From Pseudomonas tumuqii (lineage in GTDB: Bacteria; Pseudomonadota; Gammaproteobacteria; Pseudomonadales; Pseudomonadaceae), in assembly GCF_013184545.1 (NCBI RefSeq), contig NZ_JAAOJA010000007.1, positions 186,001-250,000 of the forward strand: 64,000 nt of DNA. Direction: 5' to 3'. Of this stretch, positions 1-9,251 are shown in pieces. Within the stretch, counting starts at the first letter, position 1, and every line of letters begins with the position of its first letter. A program made the translations under genes and the position numbers. Below the pieces are notes generated by a model. It had not been told where the DNA came from, searched no databases, and was given only the letters and a program-made list of their open reading frames with translations.

Positions 1-2
1 AG

Positions 3-464
3 GTGCAGATAAAGGATCAGCAACTGCTGATCTGTGGCGAGCAGGGCGCCTTGTTTCGCTCCATGGATGGCGGCAGCAGTTTTGTTGAAATGACGACGCC
101 TTACAGCGGCACTTTTTTCGGCGCGCTCAACCTCGACGGGCAAGGCTTACTGGCCTTCGGGCTGCGGGGCAACGCCTGGCGCAGTCTGGACGACGGCGCA
201 AGTTGGCAGAAGGCTGAAGTCGGCCAGCCCGTCACCCTGAGCGCCGGGTTGCGCCTGCACGACGGCTCGGTGCTACTGGCGGACGAAAGCGGCCGATTGC
301 TGCGCAGTACGGACAACGCCCAGAGCTTTACCACGCTGCCAGTGCAGCCGGGAACCGGTATCACCGGCATCGTTGAGTCGGCAGACGGTGCGCTGATTCT
401 ATCCAGCGCGCACGGGATGGCCCGCATCGAGCCGGACGCAATTGATTTGGGAGTCAAGCCATGA
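3..464 (+). CDS. YCF48/BNR-like beta-propeller protein (C-terminal part)
   Basis: This is the 3' part of a gene that begins before the window; the frame is open to the left edge, so the start is unknown. About 153 residues are visible. They contain repeated blades of the type 'LFRSMDGGSSF' and 'AWRSLDDGASW', the aromatic and glycine-rich signature of YCF48/BNR propellers. Such proteins often sit beside MMPL/RND transporters in aromatic or hydrophobic compound clusters and are presumed periplasmic or outer-membrane linked. The stop codon overlaps the start of the transporter gene (ATGA), so the two are translationally coupled. Substrate and exact role are not shown by the sequence. Confidence 0.7.
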   Translation: MQIKDQQLLICGEQGALFRSMDGGSSFVEMTTPYSGTFFGALNLDGQGLLAFGLRGNAWRSLDDGASWQKAEVGQPVTLSAGLRLHDGSVLLADESGRLLRSTDNAQSFTTLPVQPGTGITGIVESADGALILSSAHGMARIEPDAIDLGVKP

Positions 465-2863
465 GCTATATGCCGTCCATGCCTGCCGATGCAGTTATCG
501 CCGATCTCAACAAGTTCGACCAACGCTCCGGCACCATCGCCGAGCGGCTGCTGTTCAATAACCGCCTGGTGATTGTGGCGATCTGCCTGCTGACGACCCT
601 GCTGCTTGGTTATCAGGCTCTGGGCCTGTCGCTGAACGCCGCCTACGAAAAGATGATTCCCACCGGGCATCCGTACATCGTCAACTTCCTGGAGAACCGC
701 AAGCAACTGGCCGGGATGGGCAACACCCTGCGTATCGCCGTGGAAGCCAAGGATGGCAACATCTTTGACACCGAGTACCTGGACACTGTGCGCAAACTCA
801 GCGACGAAGTGTTCCTGATTCCGGGAGTCGACCGGCCGTACATGAAATCGTTGTGGGCGCCGGCAGTGCGCTGGACTGGCGTAACCGAGGACGGTCTGGA
901 TGGAGGTCCGGTGATTCCGGACGACTACGATGGCTCGCCGCAGAGCATTGAACAGGTGCGTATCAACGTCGAGCGCTCCGGCGAAATCGGCCAGCTAGTG
1001 GCGGCCAACTACAAGTCGAGCATCATCCTTGTACCACTGCAGGAGAAGATCGCCGAAACCGGGCAGCGTATTGACTACCACGCCTTATCACAGCGTATCG
1101 AGCAGCTGCGAGCCAAGTATGAGTCCGACAAGGTTGCTATCCATGTCACCGGCTTTGCCAAGGTGGTGGGGGACCTGATCGATGGGCTGATGCAGGTGCT
1201 GGTGTTCTTCGCAGCTGCCATTGCCATCTGCACCGCAGTGCTGTTCTGGTACACCCGTTGCCTGCGCAGCACTCTGCTGGTAGTGCTGTGTTCGATGATC
1301 GCGGTCGTATGGCTGTTGGGCCTGCTGCCGACCCTGGGTTATGAGCTGGATCCTTACTCGATACTGGTGCCCTTCCTGGTGTTCGCCATCGGCATGAGCC
1401 ATGGTGCGCAGAAGATGAACGGCATCATGCAGGACATGGGGCGTGGCACCCATCGGCTGGTGGCGGCGCGCTACACCTTCCGCCGTCTGTTCCTCGCCGG
1501 AATGACCGCGTTGCTGGCTGATGCTGTGGGTTTTGCCGTGCTGATGGTGATCGACATTCAGGTGATTCAGGATCTGGCCGTCACCGCCAGTATCGGTGTG
1601 GCTGTGCTGATCTTCACCAATCTGGTGTTGCTGCCGATTCTACTGTCTTACACCGGCGTCAGCCCTGTTGCGGCTCAGCGCAGTCTCAAGGCCGAGCTGC
1701 AGGAGGCCAACGATGTGGCGCACAAGAAGCATCCATTCTGGGCCTTCCTCGACCTGTTTACCCGCCGCCGCTGGGCCACCATCGCCGTGGTGCTGGGTTT
1801 GGTGCTGGGGGTGTTCGGCCTGACCGTCAGCTTCCAGCTCAAGATCGGTGATACCGATCCGGGGGCGCCAGAGCTGCGCGCAGACTCGCGTTACAACCGT
1901 GACAACGCTTTCATGGTTTCCAACTATGCCGCCAGTAGCGATGTTTTTATCGTCATGGTCAAGACTCCGCAATACGCCTGCGCCCACTACAGCACCCTGC
2001 GTGCGGTGGATGCCCTCGACCGTGAGCTGCAGCAACTGCCCGGAGTGGAAACCACCAGTTCGCTGGCGGGGCTGGCCAAGATTGCCAATTCCGGGATGAA
2101 TGAAGGCAGCCTCAAGTGGTTCGAGATGCCGCGTTCTCAGGAAATGCTCAACGCGATCATTACCCGCGCGCCGCGGGAGATGTTCAACCAGAACTGCGAT
2201 CTGTTGACCGTGTATGCCTACCTGAAAGACCACAAGGCCGACACCCTGACCAGCGTGGTCAATACGGTAGAAGCGTTTGCGGCCAAATATGGTACCGACA
2301 ACATCCGCATCCTCAATGCCGCCGGCAACGCCGGGGTCGAGGCGGCAACCAACATCGTGGTGAAAAAAGCCAATACGCAGATGTTGTTTCTAGTCTACGC
2401 AGCAGTGATCGCTTTGGCCTTCATTACCTTCCGTTCGTGGCGTGCGGTGGTCTGCGCCGTGGTGCCGCTGATGATTACCTCGGTGCTCTGTGAGGCACTG
2501 ATGGTCTGGTTGAATATCGGCGTCAAGGTGGCGACCCTGCCAGTGATAGCCCTTGGCGTGGGCATCGGTGTCGACTATGCGTTGTATGTGATGACCGTAA
2601 CCATGGCGCACTTGAAAGTTGGCATGACGTTGTCGGAAGCCTATTACAGGGCCCTGATCTTCACTGGCAAGGTAGTGGTTCTCACCGGTATTACCCTGGG
2701 CATCGCCGTGGCCACCTGGGCCTGGTCGCCGATCAAGTTTCAAGCCGATATGGGCATTTTGTTAGCCTTCATGTTTGTCTGGAACATGCTCGGTGCGCTG
2801 ATCCTGTTGCCGGCGCTCGCGCACTTTCTGTTTCGCCAGCAACCGGTGGTTGCGCGGGGCTGA
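461..2863 (+). CDS. MMPL/RND family transporter
   Basis: This 800-residue protein has the two-fold RND/MMPL layout. There is a first membrane segment near residues 35-55, then a large extracytoplasmic loop to about 240. A bundle of segments follows to about 400, including the conserved 'LVPFLVFAIGMSHG' stretch. The layout then repeats, with a segment near 436-458, a second loop and a terminal bundle from about 640 that includes 'VIALGVGIGVDYALYV'. The family moves hydrophobic molecules across or out of the inner membrane by proton antiport. It overlaps the propeller gene by four bases. Its position upstream of the alkylphenol regulator suggests transport or tolerance of hydrophobic aromatics, but that is inference from context only. 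Confidence 0.85.
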   Translation: MSYMPSMPADAVIADLNKFDQRSGTIAERLLFNNRLVIVAICLLTTLLLGYQALGLSLNAAYEKMIPTGHPYIVNFLENRKQLAGMGNTLRIAVEAKDGNIFDTEYLDTVRKLSDEVFLIPGVDRPYMKSLWAPAVRWTGVTEDGLDGGPVIPDDYDGSPQSIEQVRINVERSGEIGQLVAANYKSSIILVPLQEKIAETGQRIDYHALSQRIEQLRAKYESDKVAIHVTGFAKVVGDLIDGLMQVLVFFAAAIAICTAVLFWYTRCLRSTLLVVLCSMIAVVWLLGLLPTLGYELDPYSILVPFLVFAIGMSHGAQKMNGIMQDMGRGTHRLVAARYTFRRLFLAGMTALLADAVGFAVLMVIDIQVIQDLAVTASIGVAVLIFTNLVLLPILLSYTGVSPVAAQRSLKAELQEANDVAHKKHPFWAFLDLFTRRRWATIAVVLGLVLGVFGLTVSFQLKIGDTDPGAPELRADSRYNRDNAFMVSNYAASSDVFIVMVKTPQYACAHYSTLRAVDALDRELQQLPGVETTSSLAGLAKIANSGMNEGSLKWFEMPRSQEMLNAIITRAPREMFNQNCDLLTVYAYLKDHKADTLTSVVNTVEAFAAKYGTDNIRILNAAGNAGVEAATNIVVKKANTQMLFLVYAAVIALAFITFRSWRAVVCAVVPLMITSVLCEALMVWLNIGVKVATLPVIALGVGIGVDYALYVMTVTMAHLKVGMTLSEAYYRALIFTGKVVVLTGITLGIAVATWAWSPIKFQADMGILLAFMFVWNMLGALILLPALAHFLFRQQPVVARG

Positions 2864-2937
2864 GCTAAGCCATCGATGAAGCCAGGCTGATCGCAACTGG
2901 GCAGCCTGGTGGGCGCAAAGCGGGTGAAAAGGACGGA

Positions 2938-4431
2938 ATGACGATGCTCAGTGAATTGAAGCTGCATCCGCGGGATTTGCTCGCGCTGCTGTTACTAGCG
3001 GCTGCTGGTATCTTCTGCGGTCTGGATGCCCTCGGTCTGCGTTGGCTCTGGCTGGCCTCAATGGTCGTGCTGGCGCTGTGGCTACTATGCGGAATCAGCC
3101 AGCGTGAGCGAGCGGTCGTGGCTGCCGTGGAGAAAACCCGAGCCCTGCTCGATGATCTGGTGCCCGTGGCCGGCGGCGCCATTGGCTCAATCGAGCGCCT
3201 GCAGGCGGTGTTGCACGACAAGGTGGTAGCGGTCAAACGCATGAGTTCCCTGGCCTGTAACCTGACAGTGGCTACAGGAACGCTGGTGTCAGGGTTTACC
3301 GACGCGGTGGCCACTGCGGATCGCCAGTCGGCGATGGCTCGCAACTCCATGGCTGAAGTCGAGGCCATGGCCGAGCGTGCACGGATTACCTCAAGTGAAG
3401 CCCTGGCGCTGGCAGATGCCAGTATCAGCGCGCGCGATCAGGTCAGCGCCGGTGGTGAGCAGGTGCAGCAGGTCGCCAGTGATATGGTGGATCTCTCGGT
3501 GGTAGTGGCCTCGGTGGCCGAAGAGTTCGACAGCGTGCGACAGCAAGTGGCACGTATCGGTGAGATCGTTGCGATCATCCGGGGCATTGCCGGGCAGACC
3601 AATCTGCTGGCTCTGAATGCTGCCATTGAGGCTGCGCGCGCTGGCGACCAAGGGCGCGGTTTCAGCGTGGTCGCCGATGAGGTGCGCAAGCTGGCCGAAA
3701 GCACCGGCAGCGCCACCCTCAGTGTTGGAGACATTATTTCCCTGATCGGTCAGGGCATTGATCGCCTTGATCAGCGCTTGGCACGCACCCGCCAAGGTGC
3801 TGCGGATGGCGTGGCGCGCGCGACCCAGGCCTCGGCAGTGTTGAGCGGCATTGCCACTACGTCGCACAGCACGCTGCATTCAGTGCAGGAGATAGCCGCG
3901 CGGGCCAGTAACGAGACGCAAAATGCCAGCAAGGTGCTGGAGGATTCCAGCGTGGTCGCCCATCTTGCCGGAGAGCTGGACAGCAAGGTCAACGATTGCA
4001 ATGCCGGTTTGCGCGCCTTGATGCTGGGGCTGGTAGACCTGAAGAGTCTGGCCAGCCAGATCGATGTCAGTCGCGATGGGGTGGCCTCCATGCTGGAAGT
4101 TATTGAAGAAACCCGCGCCCACAACATCATGGTGTTAAACGCCCGTGCCACGGAGCAGATGCTGCCGCATATTCAGCGCATCCACGCCCTTGACCGTGAG
4201 ATCGATCAGCTGCTGGGGCATGCCCAGAGCGATGCCGGTGCGCTGGACGAGGTGCGTAAAACCCATTTGTCCCGTCTGCGTCATGCGCTGGACGCATATC
4301 GGAACATTCGTGACGATTTGCTCAGTGCAGCCCAGGGCGGTAGGCTTGAGCAGGTGCGTGAGCGCGCGGCGCCGCTGGTTCGCGAGGCCTACCATCATGT
4401 CAAGGAAGCATGTGTCGCGCTGACTGCATAG
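2938..4431 (+). CDS. methyl-accepting chemotaxis protein without a periplasmic sensor domain
   Basis: A 497-residue chemoreceptor. The signalling tip is clear: '[21 protein letters not shown]' followed by '[14 protein letters not shown]'. The N-terminus has two hydrophobic segments (about 13-31 and 34-52) joined by only a few residues, so there is almost no periplasmic ligand-binding domain and no obvious HAMP. About 100 residues beyond the signalling region form a helical, His-containing tail of unknown role. The start is the ATG at 2938, preceded by AAAAGGA. It sits between the transporter and lapR, so it may guide taxis towards alkylphenols or report membrane or energy state. The ligand is unknown. 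Confidence 0.88.
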   Translation: MTMLSELKLHPRDLLALLLLAAAGIFCGLDALGLRWLWLASMVVLALWLLCGISQRERAVVAAVEKTRALLDDLVPVAGGAIGSIERLQAVLHDKVVAVKRMSSLACNLTVATGTLVSGFTDAVATADRQSAMARNSMAEVEAMAERARITSSEALALADASISARDQVSAGGEQVQQVASDMVDLSVVVASVAEEFDSVRQQVARIGEIVAIIRGIAGQTNLLALNAAIEAARAGDQGRGFSVVADEVRKLAESTGSATLSVGDIISLIGQGIDRLDQRLARTRQGAADGVARATQASAVLSGIATTSHSTLHSVQEIAARASNETQNASKVLEDSSVVAHLAGELDSKVNDCNAGLRALMLGLVDLKSLASQIDVSRDGVASMLEVIEETRAHNIMVLNARATEQMLPHIQRIHALDREIDQLLGHAQSDAGALDEVRKTHLSRLRHALDAYRNIRDDLLSAAQGGRLEQVRERAAPLVREAYHHVKEACVALTA

Positions 4432-4502
4432 ACTAAAGCCCATGTAGCAAAGGCTTCAAATTGCTCATACAACAATAAATGCTAGCGACTCGGCTGGGCC
4501 CG

Positions 4503-4528
4503 ATGAGCCCGCCGTTCGACGGGCTCAT
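4503..4528 (+). other. hairpin between the chemoreceptor gene and lapR
   Basis: Nine-base arms ATGAGCCCG and CGGGCTCAT are separated by eight bases. There is no proper T-run after it. It may end part of the upstream transcript or shape the lapR leader. Confidence 0.4.
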
Positions 4529-4553
4529 ATTTAGCCAGGCTTTAGGAATCTCA

Positions 4554-6251
4554 ATGGCAGAGCAACCCTTGGTCGAACGCTTCAATTTGCGTTCACGACT
4601 GCGCTTCAATATCGAGAGCGGGCAAATCTGGCTCGACGAGAACCGCATGCTGCTGATGCACGCCAAGGCTTTCGGCGCTTTGCGCCAAGAACTGTTTGAG
4701 TCTCTTGGGCCCAAGCGTGCCAAGGGGCTGCTGTTTCGCATGGGTTTTGCGGCCGGCCAGCATGATGCTGATCTCGCGCAGAAACTCTACGGCGAGGGTG
4801 ACATCTACGACGTGTTCAAGATCGGACCAGAGCTGCACGCATTCGAGGGCTTGGTGCGTTCTACTATTATCGAAGCAAAAATAGACTGGGAAAAAGGCAG
4901 TTTTTTTGGCACCGTAAACTGCGACAATTCTTGGGAAGCGGAGTCCCATCTGCAGTTGTTCGGCGTCAGCGATGAGACGGCCTGTTGGAACTTGGCAGGT
5001 TATGCCTCGGGTTATGTCACCCGCTTCTTCAAGCGCGTCATCATCTTTCGTGAAACCCAGTGCGTGTGTTGTGGTGCGTCCAGTTGCATGCTGGAAGGGC
5101 GGCCACTCGAGGCCTGGGACGATAAAGCCTTCCTTGAGTATTGTCTGCCGCCCGAAGATAAGGAAACCTCTTTCGAGCAGTTGCAAGATGAGCTGTGGCA
5201 GCTGCGCGGGCGCCAGCGAGAACAGCGTCCGGCGGGCAAACTGGTGGGCAGCTCGCCGGCTTTCAGCGCCTCCTTCAGTCTGCTCAGTAAGGCCGCCAAC
5301 AGCCCTATAACCGTGTTGCTGCTCGGCGAAACCGGTGTCGGCAAGGAAGTGTTTGCCCAGTGGCTGCACGAAAATAGCGATCGTGCCGACAAGCCTTTCG
5401 TGGCGGTCAACTGCGCTGCGATTCCCAACGATCTGATCGAGTCAGAACTGTTCGGCGTGCAAAAGGGTGCCTACACCGGGGCGCAGACTTCACGCCCCGG
5501 CAGGTTCGAGCGTGCCGATGGGGGCACGCTGTTTCTGGATGAGCTGGGCGAGCTGTCATCTGCGGCCCAGGTCAAGCTGTTGCGCGTCTTGCAAACTGGC
5601 GAAGTCGAGCGTCTGGGCGATGACAAGTTGCGTAAGGTCAATGTGCGCCTGGTGGCGGCGACTAACGTCAATTTGCAGCAGGCGATTGCCGATGGCCGTT
5701 TTCGCGCCGACCTCTACTACCGCCTGGCCACCTACCCATTGGAAATTCCGCCGCTGCGCAAGCGCAAGTCGGATATTCCGGTGCTGGCCTCGGTATTGAC
5801 CGAAAAATACGCACCGCTGTACCACAAGACTATCCAAGGCATCAGCGATCTGGCCATGCAGGGCCTGATGGCCTATGACTGGCCGGGTAACGTCCGCGAA
5901 CTGGAAAACCTGGTGGAACGCGCAGTGTTGCTGGTGCCGTCCGGCGGGCAAATTGAAGTGGAACACCTGTTCCCCGGGGTGGCCCCGGTAACTGCTCTCG
6001 GGGCAGTGATCGACCGCGAGGGTAGAGTGGGCAATGCCGATGAGGCGAAGAAAGACCGGCTTTACGAGACCTTGCTGGAAGACGGTTTCGACCTGCAGGT
6101 CCACGAGGCGCGCCTGTTGCAGCTCGCCGTGGCGCGGGCGCATGGCAACCTTACCCATGCCGCACGCCTGCTCGGCATCACTCGCCGGCAGTTGGCGTAC
6201 CGCGTCAAGCAGACCCTGGGGGCGGACCAAGCGCCGCCGCACGACGCCTGA
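4554..6251 (+). CDS. lapR: sigma-54-dependent phenol/alkylphenol activator (DmpR/XylR class)
   Basis: A 565-residue NtrC-family activator. The N-terminal V4R-type sensor (about 20-200) carries the zinc ligand spacing of MopR/DmpR: C144, E167, C170, C178. A linker follows, then an AAA+ domain with Walker A GETGVGKE (258-265), the sigma-54 contact loop as GAYTGA (305-310) and Walker B LFLDEL. A Fis-type HTH, '[17 protein letters not shown]', is at the C-terminus. The ATG at 4554 is chosen because AGGAA lies five bases upstream and the length matches DmpR (563); an in-frame start at 4479 would add 25 unrelated residues. H95 aligns with the phenol-binding His of MopR, while the pocket Trp is replaced by C123. 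It is expected to switch on the promoter at 6579-6595. Confidence 0.92.
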   Translation: MAEQPLVERFNLRSRLRFNIESGQIWLDENRMLLMHAKAFGALRQELFESLGPKRAKGLLFRMGFAAGQHDADLAQKLYGEGDIYDVFKIGPELHAFEGLVRSTIIEAKIDWEKGSFFGTVNCDNSWEAESHLQLFGVSDETACWNLAGYASGYVTRFFKRVIIFRETQCVCCGASSCMLEGRPLEAWDDKAFLEYCLPPEDKETSFEQLQDELWQLRGRQREQRPAGKLVGSSPAFSASFSLLSKAANSPITVLLLGETGVGKEVFAQWLHENSDRADKPFVAVNCAAIPNDLIESELFGVQKGAYTGAQTSRPGRFERADGGTLFLDELGELSSAAQVKLLRVLQTGEVERLGDDKLRKVNVRLVAATNVNLQQAIADGRFRADLYYRLATYPLEIPPLRKRKSDIPVLASVLTEKYAPLYHKTIQGISDLAMQGLMAYDWPGNVRELENLVERAVLLVPSGGQIEVEHLFPGVAPVTALGAVIDREGRVGNADEAKKDRLYETLLEDGFDLQVHEARLLQLAVARAHGNLTHAARLLGITRRQLAYRVKQTLGADQAPPHDA

Positions 6252-6260
6252 CAAAAACGT
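6251..6260 (+). promoter_or_regulatory. copy 1 of the ACAAAAACGT motif
   Basis: ACAAAAACGT overlaps the lapR stop codon. The same ten bases occur twice more upstream of the lapB promoter. It lies about 330 bp from the promoter, so its role is less certain than the closer pair. Confidence 0.3.
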
Positions 6261-6423
6261 ACAGCGCTGATCCTTCAGGCCCGCAGCAGCAACGCCATTC
6301 TGCTTCGATCCGCCCATAGGCGTGAGGAATGGTTGATTGCTGCACTGCTTAATCCCAAGTGCACCGCTCGACGCATTTTTTCTATCCATTTAACCCGTAC
6401 TCCTCGCCATTCGTTTGCGCGCG

Positions 6424-6436
6424 AGCACACTGTGCT
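6424..6436 (+). promoter_or_regulatory. palindrome in the lapR-lapB intergenic region
   Basis: AGCACACTGTGCT is a perfect inverted repeat about a central C. It lies about 145 bp upstream of the -24 element, a distance suited to an enhancer or repressor site. No known operator is recognised. Confidence 0.3.
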
Positions 6437-6469
6437 GCTCGTTATGGCGTGTTGCCGATGGCTCGCCTT

Positions 6470-6509
6470 ACGTTTTTGTAAGGCTGGTAGGGTCAATGGA
6501 CAAAAACGT
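6470..6509. promoter_or_regulatory. candidate LapR upstream activating sites (inverted pair)
   Basis: ACGTTTTTGT (6470-6479) and its reverse complement ACAAAAACGT (6500-6509) form an inverted pair with centres 30 bp apart. They end about 70 bp upstream of the -24 element, in the range used by DmpR/XylR enhancers. The first copy is also the core of a hairpin with arms GCCTTAC and GTAAGGC (6465-6484). The assignment to LapR is inferred from position and repetition. Confidence 0.5.
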
Positions 6510-6578
6510 CAAGCGTATGGGCCGCATTGGAAGACGTATATTTAAAAAATATCAATGAAATCATCGTGTTGTATTTGT

Positions 6579-6595
6579 TGGCACCATCTCTGCAA
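6579..6595 (+). promoter_or_regulatory. sigma-54 (-24/-12) promoter of the lap operon
   Basis: TGGCACCATCTCTGCAA has the GG and GC dinucleotides exactly ten bases apart and a full TGGCAC -24 box. It lies 92 bp upstream of lapB, downstream of a sigma-54 activator gene, so transcription should start near 6605. This agrees with the sigma-54 control known for dmp and lap operons. Confidence 0.88.
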
Positions 6596-6686
6596 TGTTG
6601 GGTTGAGGCTGTAAATCTGGTTTTTCGCCAGCCCGCCTAGGGCACGCGTAGAGCCAACCTCATCTAGCCAATAATGGAGACAACAA

Positions 6687-7616
6687 ATGGCGATGACAGG
6701 TGTATTGCGTCCAGGGCATGCCCAGGTACGCGTGTTGAACCTTGAAGAAGGCATCCATTTTTACCGCAATGTTCTGGGGCTGGTGGAAACCGGGCGTGAT
6801 GACCAGGGTCGGGTGTATTTCAAATGCTGGGATGAGCGTGATCACAATTGCTATGTAATCCGTGAGGCGGATAGCGCCGGCATCGACTTCTTTGGCTTCA
6901 AGGTGCTGGACAAGGCCACGCTGGAAAAACTGGATGCCGATCTGCAGGCCTACGGTCTGGTCACTACCCGCATTCCTGCCGGCGAGATGCTGGAAACCGG
7001 CGAGCGCGTGCGCTTCGAGTTGCCGTCCGGCCATCTGATCGAACTGTATGCGGAGAAAACCCGCATCGGCAACGGTATTCCCGAGGTCAATCCGGCACCG
7101 TGGAATGCCCAGCGCGAGCATGGCATTGCCCCTGTACAGCTGGATCACTGCCTGCTGTACGGCCCGAATATCGCCGAAGTACAGAAAATCTTTACCGAAG
7201 TCCTGGGCTTCTATCTGGTCGAGCGCGTACTCAGTCCGGATGGTGACAGTGACGTCGGTATCTGGTTGTCGTGCTCGCACAAGGTTCACGACATCGCCTT
7301 CGTCGAGTACCCGGAGAAGGGCAAGCTGCATCACTGCTCGTTTCTGCTCGAGACGTGGGAGCAGGTGTTGCGTGCCGGCGACATCATGTCGATGAACGAA
7401 GTGAACGTGGACATCGGCCCTACCCGTCACGGCGTGACCCGGGGCTGCACCATCTATGCGTGGGATCCCTCCGGCAACCGTTTTGAAACCTTCATGGGCG
7501 GCTACCACCCCTATCCGGACTACGAACCGCTGACTTGGACTTATGACAACTTTGCCCAGGGCCTCGACTACCCGCAGCGCAAGCTGCACGAAACCTTCCT
7601 GACTGTAGTGACCTGA
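6687..7616 (+). CDS. lapB: catechol 2,3-dioxygenase (LapB/DmpB)
   Basis: A 309-residue extradiol dioxygenase of the two-domain vicinal-oxygen-chelate fold, the same size as XylE (307). The iron ligands are H154 (in LDHCLL), H215 (in LHHCSF) and E267 (in NRFETF). It cleaves catechol or 4-alkylcatechol next to the hydroxyls to give 2-hydroxymuconic semialdehyde. It is the first gene after the sigma-54 promoter and precedes the hydroxylase genes. This is the lap order; in the CF600 dmp operon it follows dmpQ. The start ATG at 6687 has a GGAGA upstream. Confidence 0.96.
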   Translation: MAMTGVLRPGHAQVRVLNLEEGIHFYRNVLGLVETGRDDQGRVYFKCWDERDHNCYVIREADSAGIDFFGFKVLDKATLEKLDADLQAYGLVTTRIPAGEMLETGERVRFELPSGHLIELYAEKTRIGNGIPEVNPAPWNAQREHGIAPVQLDHCLLYGPNIAEVQKIFTEVLGFYLVERVLSPDGDSDVGIWLSCSHKVHDIAFVEYPEKGKLHHCSFLLETWEQVLRAGDIMSMNEVNVDIGPTRHGVTRGCTIYAWDPSGNRFETFMGGYHPYPDYEPLTWTYDNFAQGLDYPQRKLHETFLTVVT

Positions 7617-7626
7617 GGGGACTCCC

Positions 7627-7917
7627 ATGAGTTTGCCTGATGAGTCACTGGACATGCAGCCGGCCGATCTGGATACGGATAAGCGTTTTGTGCGGGTCAC
7701 CGGCAGCCGTGGCAGCAACTTTGTCGAGTTCGACTTCGCCATCGGCGAACCCGAGTTGTTTGTCGAAATGATCCTGACACACGAAGCCTTCTCCGAGTTT
7801 TGTAGCGCCAACCAGGCCGAACTGATGCCCGCACTGCCTGAGGCCGGCGACGAGGATGAGGCGGCGCAATGGAGCTGGCGCCTGGCGGATGCCACACAGG
7901 TTCGTTTCAAAAACTAA
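7627..7917 (+). CDS. lapK: phenol hydroxylase assembly subunit (DmpK/LapK)
   Basis: A 96-residue acidic protein starting 10 bp after lapB, with GAGGGG as ribosome site. It matches the DmpK type by size, position and the 'VRVTGSRGSNFVEFDFAIGEPELF' region. DmpK is not needed in the catalytic complex. In CF600 it is thought to help load iron into the oxygenase and inhibits turnover if it stays bound. It is the first of six hydroxylase genes (K-L-M-N-O-P). Confidence 0.9.
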   Translation: MSLPDESLDMQPADLDTDKRFVRVTGSRGSNFVEFDFAIGEPELFVEMILTHEAFSEFCSANQAELMPALPEAGDEDEAAQWSWRLADATQVRFKN

Positions 7918-7964
7918 TCGAATTGGGCGCTTCACCCTGGGTGAGGCGTCGATGGGAGATAAAC

Positions 7965-8957
7965 ATGCACATCGATCTTCGCACGGTCAGCATCCAGCCC
8001 TTGCGGCAGACGTTTGACCATTTGGCTCGTCGTTTTGGTGACAAACCGTCCTCGCGCTACCAGGAAGGCAGCTATGACATCCAGCCGGTGGAAAACTTGC
8101 ACTACCGGCCGACCTGGGATCCGGATCAGGTTCTCTATGACGCCAGTATCACCAAGATCGTGATGAATGACTGGTATGCCCTGAAAGATCCGCGCCAGTT
8201 CTACTACAGCACCTACACCCTGGCCCGTGCCCGTCAGCAGGAAAACACTGAGGCCAACTTCAGCTTCGTCGAAACCCGTGGCTTGGCCGACATGCTGCCG
8301 GATGACCTGCGCCGCCGCGCGCTCGATCTGCTGGTGCCGCTGCGCCATGCCGCCTGGGGCGCCAACCTGAACAATACCTTTATCTGTAGCTATGGCTACG
8401 GCACGGTGTTTACCCAGCCGTGCATGTACCACGCAATGGATAACCTGGGCACCGCTCAATACCTGTCGCGCATCGGTCTGCTGCTCGGTGGCACCGAAGC
8501 ACTGGAGGACGGCAAGGCCGCCTGGATGGACGGTGATGCCTGGCAGGGGCTGCGTCGCTACACCGAGGATTGCCTGGTGGTACGCGATCCGTTCGAGCTG
8601 TTTGTAGCGCAGAACGTGGCCTTGGACGGCCTGCTGTATCCACTGGTGTATGAGCGCATTGTCGATGACCAGTTCGCGGCCAATGGCGGCTCGGTGGTGG
8701 CCATGCTGTCGCAGTTCATGAGCGACTGGTTCGATGAAACCCGCAAGTGGGTCGATGCCGTGATGAAGGTCGCTGCTGCCGAGTCCGAGCAAAACCGCGA
8801 GCAATTGCAGGTCTGGACCAGTGCTTGGCGTGACCGCGCCGCAGCCGCTTTGCTGCCGGTGATCGAACAGGTGTTTGCCGGGCAGGCGGATGAAGTGATG
8901 GGCGAACAATTGGCAGCCTTCAAGGCCCGCCTCGATAAAACCGGCGTCGTGGTCTGA
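7965..8957 (+). CDS. lapL: phenol hydroxylase beta subunit (DmpL/LapL)
   Basis: A 330-residue beta subunit of the soluble diiron monooxygenase. It has the ferritin-like helical fold but lacks metal-binding ExxH motifs, as expected for the structural subunit that dimerises with LapN. The start is the ATG at 7965, which has GGGAGA seven bases upstream and gives the DmpL length of about 331. A longer in-frame start at 7869 would overlap lapK and add unrelated sequence. It ends 9 bp before lapM. Confidence 0.95.
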   Translation: MHIDLRTVSIQPLRQTFDHLARRFGDKPSSRYQEGSYDIQPVENLHYRPTWDPDQVLYDASITKIVMNDWYALKDPRQFYYSTYTLARARQQENTEANFSFVETRGLADMLPDDLRRRALDLLVPLRHAAWGANLNNTFICSYGYGTVFTQPCMYHAMDNLGTAQYLSRIGLLLGGTEALEDGKAAWMDGDAWQGLRRYTEDCLVVRDPFELFVAQNVALDGLLYPLVYERIVDDQFAANGGSVVAMLSQFMSDWFDETRKWVDAVMKVAAAESEQNREQLQVWTSAWRDRAAAALLPVIEQVFAGQADEVMGEQLAAFKARLDKTGVVV

Positions 8958-8966
8958 GAGGTTTCT

Positions 8967-9236
8967 ATGTCAACTGTATTTATTGCGCTGCAAACCAATG
9001 AAGAAACTCGCCCGATTATTGAGGCGATTGAAATGGATAACCCCGAGGCGGTAGTCAATCGTGAACCGGCAATGGTCAAGATCAATGCGCCTGGCCGTCT
9101 GGTCATCCGCCGAGAAACCATTGAAGAACAACTGGGCCGCAGTTTCGACATGCAAGAGCTGAATATCAATCTGATTACGCTCTCCGGCAATGTCGTTGAA
9201 GACGAAGACTCCTTGACCCTGACCTGGGGCAACTAA
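8967..9236 (+). CDS. lapM: phenol hydroxylase effector protein (DmpM/LapM)
   Basis: An 89-residue cofactor-free regulatory protein of the MmoB/DmpM family ('VFIALQTNEETRPIIEAIE'). It binds the LapLNO oxygenase and couples NADH use to hydroxylation, stimulating activity at equal ratio. It lies 9 bp after lapL and 15 bp before lapN. Length and position are typical. Confidence 0.95.
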   Translation: MSTVFIALQTNEETRPIIEAIEMDNPEAVVNREPAMVKINAPGRLVIRRETIEEQLGRSFDMQELNINLITLSGNVVEDEDSLTLTWGN

Positions 9237-9251
9237 GCGAGGATATTTTGC

